Below, in pieces: positions 35,802-46,051 of a stretch of DNA of 64,000 nucleotides. The notes under the pieces were generated by a model. It was not told the DNA's origin. It saw nothing but the letters and a program-made list of their open reading frames with translations, and did no database searches. Source of the DNA: Winogradskyella psychrotolerans RS-3 (GTDB taxonomy: Bacteria > Bacteroidota > Bacteroidia > Flavobacteriales > Flavobacteriaceae); NCBI RefSeq assembly GCF_000427335.1, contig NZ_ATMR01000077.1, forward strand, positions 45,368 to 109,367. Direction: 5' to 3'. A program made the translations under genes and the position numbers. How positions within the stretch are numbered: the stretch's first letter is position 1; each line of letters begins with the position of its first letter.

Positions 35802-35881
35802 AAAACGAAACAAAATGAAGTTGGTGTTATTCGATAATCTTCATTATTATCAAAATATAAGTTTCATTTTGTTTCATTTTG
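35802..35881. promoter_or_regulatory. Two opposed DeoR-type operators between glpR and glpD
   Basis: Right site 35862-35881 is TTTCATTTTGTTTCATTTTG, a tandem TTTCATTTTG. The left site (35802-35820) is its near-identical inverted copy (CTTCATTTTGTTTCGTTTT on the minus strand). Tandem TTTCRTTTT words are the known binding pattern of DeoR-family regulators such as AgaR. The glpD -7 box TATATTTG is at 35894-35901, so the right site covers the -33 region. Confidence 0.72.
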
Positions 35882-35929
35882 AATTAATTTATTTATATTT
35901 GAAACTAATTGTAATACAAATACACTATT

Positions 35930-37495
35930 TTGTTCAAAAGAGAAACTTTATTAGATCAGTTAAAAACGACCGAAAATTGGGATGTTATTATTATTGGAGG
36001 TGGCGCAACGGGATTAGGTGTTGCCTTAGATTGCACGACTCGTGGTTATAAAACATTGCTTTTAGAGCAGGTTGATTTTGCTAAGGGAACTTCGAGTAGA
36101 AGTACAAAATTAGTGCATGGTGGTGTTAGATATCTAGCGCAAGGAAACATTGATTTGGTTCGTGAAGCATTATATGAGAGAGGTTTAATGTTGCAAAATG
36201 CATCGCACTTAGTAAGTAATCAATCCTTTATAATTCCAAACTATAGATGGTGGGATAATTTTTTCTACACAGTCGGAATGAAAGTTTATGATTTTTTATC
36301 CGGAAAATTAAGTTTTGGAAAGTCGATAAGAATAAAGAAGAGTGAAACCATTGCTAGGTTATCAACTTTGAAAACAGATAAGTTAAAAGGTGGGGTTGTT
36401 TATCACGATGGTCAATTTGATGATTCTAGGTTAGCCGTAAACATTGCACAGAGTTGTATTGAAGAAGGTGCGACAGTTTTGAATCATGTTAAGGTAAAAA
36501 ACCTTCAAAAAGACGATAATGGATTAGTTAATGGTGTCGTTGCTATAGATACCGAAACTCACACTGAATATACCTTAAATGCTAAAACAGTTATTAACGC
36601 TACAGGAGTCTTTTCTGATGAGGTCTTGCAAATGGATAATAAATCGGCAGAGAACAGTATTCGTCCAAGTCAAGGCATTCATTTGGTATTTGATAAATCA
36701 TTCTTGCCAGGAAATGATGCTATAATGATTCCTAAAACGGATGATGGTCGTGTGTTGTTTTTAGTACCATGGCATAATAGAGTTGTGGTCGGTACAACAG
36801 ATACTTTATTAGATAGTCATAGTTTAGAGCCAAAAGCTTTAGATAAAGAGGTCGATTTTGTTTTAGAGACAGCAAACAGGTATCTTAATAAAAAAGCGAG
36901 CAAAGCCGATGTGTTAAGTATTTATGCCGGACTAAGACCTTTGGCAGCACCAAAAGATAAATCCGAAAAAACTAAAGAAATTTCTAGAAGTCATAAAATA
37001 ATAGTTTCAGATTCTGAATTGATTACGATCACTGGAGGAAAATGGACTACCTACAGAAGAATGGCTCAAGATACCGTGGATAAGGTCATAGAATTAAAAA
37101 AGTTACCAAGCGCAAAATGCAAAACACAAAACATTAAAATTCATGGTTCTAACGGAACTGTAGATCGTGAAAATCATCTTTATATTTACGGAACAGACCA
37201 AAAAGGTATTGCTCAGCTTGTTGTAGAGAATCCTGAATTAGGAGAACTTTTGCATCCAAGATTAGAGTTTACAAAAGCAGAAATAATTTGGGCTGTAAGG
37301 CATGAAATGGCCAGAACGATAGAGGATGTCTTAGCAAGGCGTGTGCGAATATTATTTTTAGACGCAAAAGCAGCTATAGAAATCGCACCACTTGTTGGCG
37401 AATTATTAAGAGTAGAATTAAATGAAACTGATGATTGGAGAGTTGAACAAATTTCAGATTTTATACAAATTGCAGATCAATACATATTAAAATAA
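35930..37495 (+). CDS. glpD: Glycerol-3-phosphate dehydrogenase (FAD, respiratory)
   Basis: Oxidises glycerol-3-phosphate to DHAP, passing electrons to the quinone pool at the membrane. The 521-residue protein has the N-terminal FAD-binding fold (DVIIIGGGATGLGVALD), the family signature GTSSRSTKLVHGGVRYL, NATGVFSD and the C-terminal TGGKWTTYRRMAQD. The start is a TTG at 35930 (no suitable ATG nearby), about 28 bases after a TATATTTG -7 box. First gene of glpDKF. Confidence 0.94.
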   Translation: MFKRETLLDQLKTTENWDVIIIGGGATGLGVALDCTTRGYKTLLLEQVDFAKGTSSRSTKLVHGGVRYLAQGNIDLVREALYERGLMLQNASHLVSNQSFIIPNYRWWDNFFYTVGMKVYDFLSGKLSFGKSIRIKKSETIARLSTLKTDKLKGGVVYHDGQFDDSRLAVNIAQSCIEEGATVLNHVKVKNLQKDDNGLVNGVVAIDTETHTEYTLNAKTVINATGVFSDEVLQMDNKSAENSIRPSQGIHLVFDKSFLPGNDAIMIPKTDDGRVLFLVPWHNRVVVGTTDTLLDSHSLEPKALDKEVDFVLETANRYLNKKASKADVLSIYAGLRPLAAPKDKSEKTKEISRSHKIIVSDSELITITGGKWTTYRRMAQDTVDKVIELKKLPSAKCKTQNIKIHGSNGTVDRENHLYIYGTDQKGIAQLVVENPELGELLHPRLEFTKAEIIWAVRHEMARTIEDVLARRVRILFLDAKAAIEIAPLVGELLRVELNETDDWRVEQISDFIQIADQYILK

Positions 37496-37549
37496 TATTA
37501 ATTTATTCCGAACTCTACTTCGGTAAACTAATAAATAAACTAATAAATT

Positions 37550-39045
37550 ATGAGTAAATATATTCTGTCCTTAGATCAGGGTACAACGAGTTCTAGGGCA
37601 ATTGTTTTTGATAAAAAAGGTAGTATTGTTTCAATAGCTCAAAAAGAGTTTACTCAATATTTTCCTAAGCCAGGTTGGGTAGAGCATGATCCTATCGAAA
37701 TTTGGTCTTCACAAGCCGGAGTTGCAGCAGAAGCCATTGCTAAAAATGGATTAGATGTCGAACATATAGCAGCAATTGGTATTACAAATCAACGTGAAAC
37801 CGTCGTGGTTTGGGATAAAAACACAGGAAAACCTGTTTATAATGCGATTGTTTGGCAAGATAAAAGAACTTCAGATTACTGTGATCAACTTAAAAATGAA
37901 GGTAAGGCAGAGCTTATAAAGAAAAAACAGGACTAGTTATAGATTCGTACTTCTCTGGAACCAAGGTAAAATGGATTTTAGATAATGTTGAAGGAGCGCG
38001 AGCAAAAGCCGAAGCTGGAGATTTAATTTTAGGAACTATTGATTGTTGGTTAGTCTGGAATTTTACAAAAGGTAAGCAACACGTCACAGATGTTACTAAT
38101 GCTTCTAGAACGTTAATGTTTAACATCAATACCATGGAATGGGATGATGAATTGTTAGAGTTACTGACTATTCCTAAAAGTATGTTGCCAGAAGTAAAAG
38201 CGTCTAGTGAAGTTTATGGTCATACCACATCCACGTTTTATGATACTAAAATTCCTATCGCAGGAATTGCAGGTGATCAACAAGCTGCATTATTTGGACA
38301 AATGTGTACCAAACCAGGCATGGTTAAAAATACCTATGGAACCGGTTGCTTTATGCTAATGAATATTGGAGACAAACCAATCGTTTCAAAAAACAACTTA
38401 TTGACCACAGTCGCGTGGAAAATTAATGGAAAAACAACATACGCATTAGAAGGCAGTGTTTTTATAGCAGGAGCAGTTGTGCAGTGGCTACGCGATAGTT
38501 TAAAAATTATTAGAAATTCTTCAGATGTAGAAAAATTAGCAGCTTCAGTAGATAGTAATGATGGAGTGTATTTTGTTCCGGCTTTTGCTGGATTAGGAGC
38601 ACCACATTGGAATCAGCATGCAAAAGGCACCATGTTTGGCTTAACTAGAGGAAGTACAGACGCGCATATTGCTAGAGCAGCTTTAGAGTCCATTGCATTT
38701 CAAACTATGGATATTTTAAAAGCCATGGAAGCAGATTCAGAATTGTCAATTAAAGAATTGCGTGTAGATGGTGGGGCGACGATTAATGATATGTTAATGC
38801 AATTTCAGTCAGACGTTTTAAATACGATAACAGTTAGACCAAAAGTAGTTGAAACGACAGCAATGGGGGCTGCGTTTTTAGCCGGGTTAGCTGTAGGTTA
38901 TTGGGAAAATCCAGAAGAAATTCAAGATATTTGGCAGGCCGATAAAACGTTTAGTCCAAAAGAGGATAGAGCCGAAATTGAAACCAATATTAAAGGTTGG
39001 TATCGGGCTATTGATGCTTTAGAATATTGGACTAAAAACAGTTAA
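37550..39045 (+). CDS. glpK: Glycerol kinase GlpK, broken by a one-base frameshift
   Basis: ATP-dependent phosphorylation of glycerol. The first frame (to 37936) has [20 protein letters not shown] and GITNQRET. It then stops early; the other frame carries [36 protein letters not shown] and [10 protein letters not shown] to 39045. One A added to the A6 run at 37922-37927 gives [13 protein letters not shown] and a normal ~498-residue kinase. Both halves are fully conserved, so a sequencing error is the best explanation; a strain with this lesion would not grow on glycerol through GlpK. Confidence 0.9.
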
Positions 39046-39065
39046 TCATTTATTAAGACTAAGAT

Positions 39066-39794
39066 ATGACACCATTTATAGCAGAAATTATTGGTACAGC
39101 AATTTTAATTTTACTCGGTGGAGGGGTTGTGGCAAATGTCGTTCTCAATAAAACCATTGGTAATAATAGTGGATGGATTGTAATTACAACGGGTTGGGCT
39201 TTGGCAGTTTATGTTGCAGTGGTTATTGCAGGTCCATACAGTGGAGCTCACATTAATCCTGCAGTTACAGTTGCTGTGGCGATAGCGGGTGATTTTCCTT
39301 GGGCAGATGTGCCGATGTATATATTAGCTCAAATGATTGGAGCCATGATAGGATCTACTGCAGTTTGGTTAACTTATAGAAACCATTTTGACGAAACAGA
39401 AGACGCAGATTCTAAAAAAGCAGTTTTTTGTACTGCGCCAGCGATTAGAAATACGTTTTCAAACTTTTTTAGTGAAATGATAGGAACGTTTGTCTTATTA
39501 TTAACCATATTTTATTTTACAGATGCAAGTATTAATGATACGGAAACAGTAGTTGGTTTAGGGTCTTTAGGTGCATTGCCTGTAGCATTTTTGGTTTGGT
39601 CTATTGGTCTGTCTTTAGGTGGTACAACAGGTTATGCTATTAATCCGGCAAGAGATTTAGGGCCACGAATTATGCATGCTATTTTGCCCATTAAAAATAA
39701 AGCAAAAAGTGATTGGTCTTATGCTTGGATTCCTGTTTTAGGACCATTAACTGGCGGAGCATTAGCAGCTTTTTTAATGCTTGCGCTGTCATAG
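39066..39794 (+). CDS. glpF: Glycerol uptake facilitator (aquaglyceroporin)
   Basis: A 242-residue MIP channel with six membrane helices and two NPA half-helices, HINPAVTV and AINPARDLGPR. Asp after the second NPAR is diagnostic of glycerol-conducting channels. Third gene of the glp operon, 20 bases after glpK. Confidence 0.95.
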   Translation: MTPFIAEIIGTAILILLGGGVVANVVLNKTIGNNSGWIVITTGWALAVYVAVVIAGPYSGAHINPAVTVAVAIAGDFPWADVPMYILAQMIGAMIGSTAVWLTYRNHFDETEDADSKKAVFCTAPAIRNTFSNFFSEMIGTFVLLLTIFYFTDASINDTETVVGLGSLGALPVAFLVWSIGLSLGGTTGYAINPARDLGPRIMHAILPIKNKAKSDWSYAWIPVLGPLTGGALAAFLMLALS

Positions 39795-39821
39795 ATTAAT
39801 ATTTTAAGGTTATATAATTTT

Positions 39822-39853
39822 AATGTCAGTTCATAACGAGCTGGCATTTTGTT
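39822..39853 (+). terminator. Terminator after glpF
   Basis: AATGTCAG / CTGGCATT stem (one G-U pair) with an 11-base loop followed by TTGTTTG. Moderate strength. Confidence 0.55.
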
Positions 39854-39886
39854 TGTTCATTATCTAAAACTATCTTTACGAAACAG

Positions 39887-42657
39887 ATGAAACACTTCAT
39901 ATTTATATTATTTCTAAATGTATTCTTGATGCTTCCTGCGCAAGAATTACCACCTATTGAAAAATTTACAGCTTCAGATTATGGTGGTGATAATCAGAAT
40001 TGGATGATTTCTCAAGGTGCGGATAATTATATTTATGCAGCAAATAATAAAGGACTTTTAGAATTTAATGGTTCTAGCTGGGTGGCGTATCCCTCGCCAA
40101 ACAATACTATTTTGAGAGCTGTAAATGTTATTGGCGATAGAATTTATTCGGGTTGCTATGAAGACTTTGGGTATTGGTTGAAGGATGAAAAAGGATTACT
40201 AAATTATACATCACTAATTCCGAAACTAAAAGAAGCCAATATTAATGATGATCAAATTTGGAACATTTTAGATCTTGGTGAATGGGTGCTTTTTCAATCG
40301 AGTCATGCGTTGTATTTTTTCAATAAGGAAACAGGGGTTTTTAAAATTATTACGTCTCAGCAAATTATTTATAAGGTATTTAATCTTAATAATCACATTT
40401 ACTATCATGTAGCAAATGAAGGGGTTTATCTGATTAAAGATGGGCAACCTAAATTAATAATCAGTGACGCTGTCGTTTTAGAAGATCGAGTTATTAATAT
40501 GTTTTTTGTGGATGATGTTCTTAGGATACTTACCCGAAATTCTGGTTTTTTTCATGTCAAAAATAATCAGTTAGAAATATGGGATATTTCTGCAAATGAA
40601 CGTTTAAAACGGTTAAATATATTTAACAGTATAAAGCTTGAAGATAACAGTTTTGTTATTGGAACAATTTCTAATGGAATTGTAAAAATCAGTAATACAG
40701 GTGACTTTGAATATGTGATAAATCAGAAATTAGGATTAAGTAATAATACTGTTTTGGCCTTATTTGAAGATGCAAATCATAATGTTTGGGCAGGACTAGA
40801 CAATGGTATTAACTGTATAAACATCACATCACCAATACAAACATTTATAGATTACGAAGGGGTTTTAGGAACCGTGTATTCTACCATTATTTACAAGGAT
40901 TTACTCTATGTTGGAACAAATCAAGGACTGTTTTATAGGCCGCTAAAGTCTAGAGATGAAGCGTTTAGTTTTGTAGAAGGTACAGCGGGTCAGGTATGGA
41001 GCTTATATAATCATAATAACGAAAGTTTGATATGTGGTCATCATTTAGGAACTTTTAGTGTTGATGGAAATCAGGTAGAAAAAATTAGTTCAGATTTAGG
41101 AGCTTGGAATTTTAAGAAAATTCCAAATCATGACAACCTACTGCTTCAAGGAAACTATGATGGTTTGTATGTTTTAGAACTTAAAATAAAACTTGGGAGG
41201 TCAGGAATAAAATAGAAAACTTTAAAAACTCATCGCGCTTTTTCGAAATTAATAAAGCTAGCCAAATCATGGTCAACCATGAGTATAAGGGAGTTTTTGT
41301 ATTAAATATGAATTCTGATTTTACTAAGACTTTAGATGTGGTAGATGTTTCAGAATTATCCATTGGTAATAGTTCTAGTTTAGAGAGTTATCAAGGAGAT
41401 ATACTGTATACTTCAAAAAACGGCATATTTAATTATAATGAAGTTGAACATAAATTTGTAAAAAATAGTGCTTTAACAGATTTGATTGCGTCCAAAACTT
41501 TCACTTCAGGAAAAATGGTGGTTGATCAAACGGGTAAGCTTTGGTTATTTTTCGAAAATAATATAAGCTATATTACTAATGACAATCTTACTAATAAACC
41601 TCAGATTACAGATATCTCAATTCCTTCTAGTCTAAGAAAAGGCGTTTTAGGTTTTGAAAATATACAGCATATAGAAGGTGAAAAATATATTTTAGGAACT
41701 GTAAATGGTTATCTAACGCTCGATTTATCAAATATTGAAGCCGACACTCCGCATTCAATTCATTTTAATACCATAATGAAAAAGAATATTGATGGGAGTT
41801 CTAATTATTTGTCTTTAACAGAAAGTGGTTCATTTGAACACGAAAAAGGTATCGTTTCATTTGGGTTTTCGGTTCCTGAATACAATAAATTTCTAGATGT
41901 TAGTTATAGTTATAAAATCGAAGGACTTTCTGATAAATGGAGTGACTGGTCTCATGCATCAAATGTGCAATTTGAGAATATATCATTTGGAGATTATACT
42001 TTGGAAGTTAAAGGGAAAGTGGGAAATCAGCTTACAGAGAATACAATTGTATATCATTTTGAGGTTAACAGACCTTGGTATATTTCCAATTTAGCGATTT
42101 TGATGTATGTTTTAATTTTAATCGGAATTGCATTTTTAGTAAATAAGGTTTATAAGTTTTACTACGAACGAATTCTTAAGCATGAACACATAAAAAGTGA
42201 ACGTGCACTCATTCAAATAAAGAATGAAAAACTAAATCAAGATATCGAAGGGAAAAATAGAGAGTTAGTTATTTCTACAATGAGTATCATTAAGAAGAAT
42301 GAGTTACTTAATAAAATAAAGAAGGAGTTAAAAAGTAATAGAAGCAATAAAGATATTGGTAGTGCAATAGATTTAATTGATACCAACTTAAATAATAATA
42401 AGGATTGGAAATTCTTTAAAGAAGCATTTAACAATGCTGATAAAGATTTTATGGATAAAATTAAGGCTGCACATCCAGATTTAACACCCAATGATTTAAA
42501 GTTTTGTGCTTATTTACGCTTGAATTTATCCTCTAAAGAAATGGCTCCATTGCTTAATATATCCATTAAAAGTGTGGAGACTAAACGTTACAGATTAAGG
42601 AAAAGATTACATTTAAATCATGATGACAGTTTAGTTAACTATATCTTAAAATTCTAA
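39887..42657 (+). CDS. Membrane sensor with beta-propeller, Y_Y_Y domain and LuxR-type HTH, frameshifted
   Basis: SusR/two-component-like one-piece regulator. A signal peptide and a periplasmic two-propeller sensor come first. A Y_Y_Y domain (YSYKIEGLSDKWSDWSH), one membrane helix (LAILMYVLILIGIAFLV) and a coiled coil follow. The C-terminal LuxR HTH reads LTPNDLKFCAYLRLNLSSKEMAPLLNISIKSVETKRYRLRKR. The frame breaks near 41183-41191: one A added there gives LKIKTWEVRNKIENFK and joins the two parts into about 920 residues. It precedes the SusC/SusD genes and probably activates them on binding a periplasmic saccharide. Confidence 0.88.
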
Positions 42658-42957
42658 CACCTCGACAATCAAGTTTTCTACCACGACTTTACCTCGACAA
42701 GCGTGTTTTTACGCTAAATTTTTGGTTTTTTTAAGAAATTTCGAGTTCTCGATAAAGCTAATGTTTATAATACTTACCGAGATTTTTTTAATATTTATTT
42801 TTACTGAATTTTATGATGTTCGTTTTTTATCGAGGTATAGATTGTCAAATTAGCAATTATTTGAGATTAAATTTACAAAAGCTTAACATTGCATCTCATT
42901 TCTACATGTTTTGAAATGATAGTTTTGGGCTTTAATTTTTAACTAAATCAATCATTC
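42658..42957. promoter_or_regulatory. Regulatory region upstream of susC
   Basis: 300 non-coding bases. Two direct copies of ACCTCGACAA (42659-42668 and 42691-42700) recur as inverted words CGAGGT and GATTGTC at 42831-42846. A TAGTTTTG -7 box lies at 42920-42927, about 30 bases before the susC ATG. A small hairpin AGCGT/ACGCT near 42700-42716 followed by T-runs may end the regulator transcript. The repeated words are candidate sites for the upstream HTH regulator. Confidence 0.5.
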
Positions 42958-45900
42958 ATGAAATTAAAATTTCAAAAATCAAGAATTGAAATATTCTTCT
43001 GTCTCTTTTTATTGTGCAGTTCGTTTTCTCTGATTGCACAGACCACAGTAAAAGGAAAAGTGCTTTCTGCTTCAGATAATATGCCGTTACCAGGTGCGTC
43101 TGTAATAGAAAAAGGAACTTCTAATGGAACACAAACAGATTTTGATGGTGTGTTTACTTTAGATGTTTCAAATGAATCTGCTATTATGGTGGTATCTTAT
43201 GTAGGGTTTAAATCTAAAGAGGTTGTTTATAGCTCGGGAGAGGTCACAGTAACTTTAGAAGAAGATAGCGCTTTAGAAGAAGTTGTAGTTATTGGTTATG
43301 GTACACAAAAGAAAAGTGATATTGTAAATGCGGTTGCAACTGTAGACTTAGAAGAGGCCACTTTATCACCAACCTCAGATGTTAACGAAATGCTTCGTGG
43401 TAGAATTGCGGGACTACAAGTTAATGTGGGTGGTGGAACATTAAGACCAGGTGGAACTTCCGATATTATTTTTAGAGGTCAAGGATCTATTGAAGGTAAT
43501 GTAAGTGCAATCTATGTGGTTGATGGTATCGTTAGAGAGGGTGGTATTGAAGATATTGACTCAGATGATATTAAATCTATTGAGTTCTTAAAAGATGCCT
43601 CAGCTCAGGCTATTTATGGTTCTAGAGGTGCTAATGGTGTCGTTTTAATAACAACTAAACGTGGAACTTCAGGTAAAATAAGTGTTAGCTATCATGGATT
43701 TTTAACTACAAAAACAATTGAAAGGAATTTTGATGTTTATAGTGGACAGGAATTAGCACAATTAAGAAGAGAGGCTTGGAGGTCAACTAGAGCAGATGAT
43801 AGTTATCCTGATGATCTTGTTGATAATGTATTTACAGCAGTTGAGTATGATAATCTGGAGAATAATCGTTTTGTAGATTGGGAAGATGAATTAATGAGAA
43901 ACGGTTTCGTTAATAGTCAGGCTATTAGTGTAAGTGGTGGTACAGAAATGACTAAAGTCTTTGGTAGTATAAATTACTTTCAAGAAGATGGACTTATACC
44001 AACGTCTAGTTATTCTAGAAAAACATTACGTTTAAATGTTGATCAAAAAATATCTGAAAAATTTTCTGTTAATTTCGATTTAAACTTATTAAGCGACGAT
44101 ACAGATAGAGCGGCGAATGTTAATGTTATTACTAACTCACCTTTTGGTAGTGCTTATAACGCAGATGGTAGTATAACGCGTTATCCAAGTGGAGAAGAAG
44201 GATCGGGTGTAAATCCTTTATGGAATTTACGCGAACAAAATCACGAAGAAAAAGGAAATGATTATGTCATTAACGTCACTCCGATATGGAAAATTACGGA
44301 TGATTTAACGTATCAATTAAAAACAAATTTAACTAGAAGAATGTCCGAAAGAGGACAGTATCAATCGTCGCTAAGTAGCGCAGGTGATAACGTTAGAGGT
44401 ATTGCAAGAATTGATAATCAATTAAGAGAGTCTTATTTAGTTGAAAATATTTTAACGTACGACAAGACTTTAAATGAAAACAATAATCTTAATGTAACCT
44501 TAGTACAATCTACCCAAGAAAATGCATTCTCAAGAACATTTACGCAAGGGGAAGGATTTCCAAATGAGGATTTAGGTTTTAACGGAATATCTACAGCAAT
44601 AGGTAATGTCACTGTAGAACGTGATGGAGATAAGTTTCGATATTTAGGATATTTAGCAAGAGCGCGATATACTTTATTAAATAGATATACTCTTGAAGGC
44701 ATAATTAGAGCGGATGGAGCTTCATTAAATGGTGAAGGAAATAAATGGAGTTATAATCCAGCAGGTTCATTTGCTTGGAAAATACATAATGAGAGTTTTT
44801 TAGAAGATGTAAGTGCTATACAAGAGCTGAAATTTAGAGTAAGTTATGGTTCTTTAGTTAATGACTTAGGGCGTGCTTATACCTCACTTTTTACTGCTGA
44901 TTTTCAACCTTATGTATTTGATGAAGAAACAGCTTCAGGATATGCACCATCTACTATTTTGCCTAATCCTAATTTAAAATTTGAAAGAATCACCACATTA
45001 AACTTTGGTTTAGATTTTTCAATTTTCAATAGAATTTTATTGGGTAATATTAACTGGTACGATGCCAGAACTACGGATTTATTATTAAAAAGAGGTGTGC
45101 CTCCGGTAACTGGTTATAATTCAACATTCTTTAATGCTGGTGAAATGCAAAATACAGGTCTCGAACTTGGATTAACAGCAAACATCTTTAATACTGAGGA
45201 TTTTAGATGGTCGGTTTCTACAAATTGGTCTAAAAACAGAAACGAAATATTAGAACTTTATAACGATGGAAATGGTGATGCTATAACGGAAGATAATTCA
45301 TTTAACTATTACGTTGGTCAGCCTGTTGGTGTTATTTATCAGTATGCATTTGATGGTATTTGGCAAGAGGGAGAAGATTATGCAAATTCACCTCAAGCTA
45401 ATTCAGAGTCTGCATTACCACAAGAAAATATAGGACCTGGCGATATTAGAATTAAAGATATTAATGGAGTCGATGATGAAGGTAATATTATAGCTGGTCC
45501 TGATGGTAAAATTACACAAGAAGATCGTGTGTTTATAGATCCTAATCCAGATTGGTTTGGTTCGTTATCAACAACAGTTGCTTATAAAGGTTTTGATTTA
45601 TTTGTAGACTTTTATGCTGTTGAAGGTGCTACGAAAATTAACCCATTCTTAAATGAGTACAATAATGGTGGTACATTAAGAGGAGATATCAATGGTGTTA
45701 AAGTCGATTATTATACACCAGAAAATCCATCAACAACATTTCCACGTCCTAATAAAGATGCCGCCGACCAATACTTAAATGCCTTAGCGGTTAAAGATGC
45801 ATCGTATATTAGATTAAGAACGGTGAGTTTAGGATATACTTTATCTGATGATTTTACATCTAAATTAAATTTCGAGCAAATTAGATTTTATGTAACAGGT

Positions 45901-46032
45901 ACCAATTTGTTTACCGATACGGATTACATAGGGTATAGTCCGGAGGTAAATATCAGATCTACCTTTTCAAATGCAGATACAGGTTATCCTGATGCCAGGT
46001 CATTCACATTTGGAGTAAGAGTTAAATTTTAA
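42958..46032 (+). CDS. susC: SusC/RagA-family TonB-linked outer-membrane transporter
   Basis: 1024 residues: signal peptide, carboxypeptidase-like regulatory domain (TVKGKVLSASDNMPLPGASVIEKGT), TonB-box/plug (EEVVVIGYGTQKKSD, then LRGRIAGLQV, VVDGIV, IYGSRGANGVVLITTKRG) and a C-terminal 22-strand barrel ending in the typical aromatic strand FTFGVRVKF. It imports oligomers bound by the SusD partner directly downstream. Substrate cannot be read from sequence; associated enzymes suggest a glycerophosphate-containing or beta-glucosidic molecule. Confidence 0.94.
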   Translation: MKLKFQKSRIEIFFCLFLLCSSFSLIAQTTVKGKVLSASDNMPLPGASVIEKGTSNGTQTDFDGVFTLDVSNESAIMVVSYVGFKSKEVVYSSGEVTVTLEEDSALEEVVVIGYGTQKKSDIVNAVATVDLEEATLSPTSDVNEMLRGRIAGLQVNVGGGTLRPGGTSDIIFRGQGSIEGNVSAIYVVDGIVREGGIEDIDSDDIKSIEFLKDASAQAIYGSRGANGVVLITTKRGTSGKISVSYHGFLTTKTIERNFDVYSGQELAQLRREAWRSTRADDSYPDDLVDNVFTAVEYDNLENNRFVDWEDELMRNGFVNSQAISVSGGTEMTKVFGSINYFQEDGLIPTSSYSRKTLRLNVDQKISEKFSVNFDLNLLSDDTDRAANVNVITNSPFGSAYNADGSITRYPSGEEGSGVNPLWNLREQNHEEKGNDYVINVTPIWKITDDLTYQLKTNLTRRMSERGQYQSSLSSAGDNVRGIARIDNQLRESYLVENILTYDKTLNENNNLNVTLVQSTQENAFSRTFTQGEGFPNEDLGFNGISTAIGNVTVERDGDKFRYLGYLARARYTLLNRYTLEGIIRADGASLNGEGNKWSYNPAGSFAWKIHNESFLEDVSAIQELKFRVSYGSLVNDLGRAYTSLFTADFQPYVFDEETASGYAPSTILPNPNLKFERITTLNFGLDFSIFNRILLGNINWYDARTTDLLLKRGVPPVTGYNSTFFNAGEMQNTGLELGLTANIFNTEDFRWSVSTNWSKNRNEILELYNDGNGDAITEDNSFNYYVGQPVGVIYQYAFDGIWQEGEDYANSPQANSESALPQENIGPGDIRIKDINGVDDEGNIIAGPDGKITQEDRVFIDPNPDWFGSLSTTVAYKGFDLFVDFYAVEGATKINPFLNEYNNGGTLRGDINGVKVDYYTPENPSTTFPRPNKDAADQYLNALAVKDASYIRLRTVSLGYTLSDDFTSKLNFEQIRFYVTGTNLFTDTDYIGYSPEVNIRSTFSNADTGYPDARSFTFGVRVKF

Positions 46033-46051
46033 TTAAAAAAAGAATAATATT

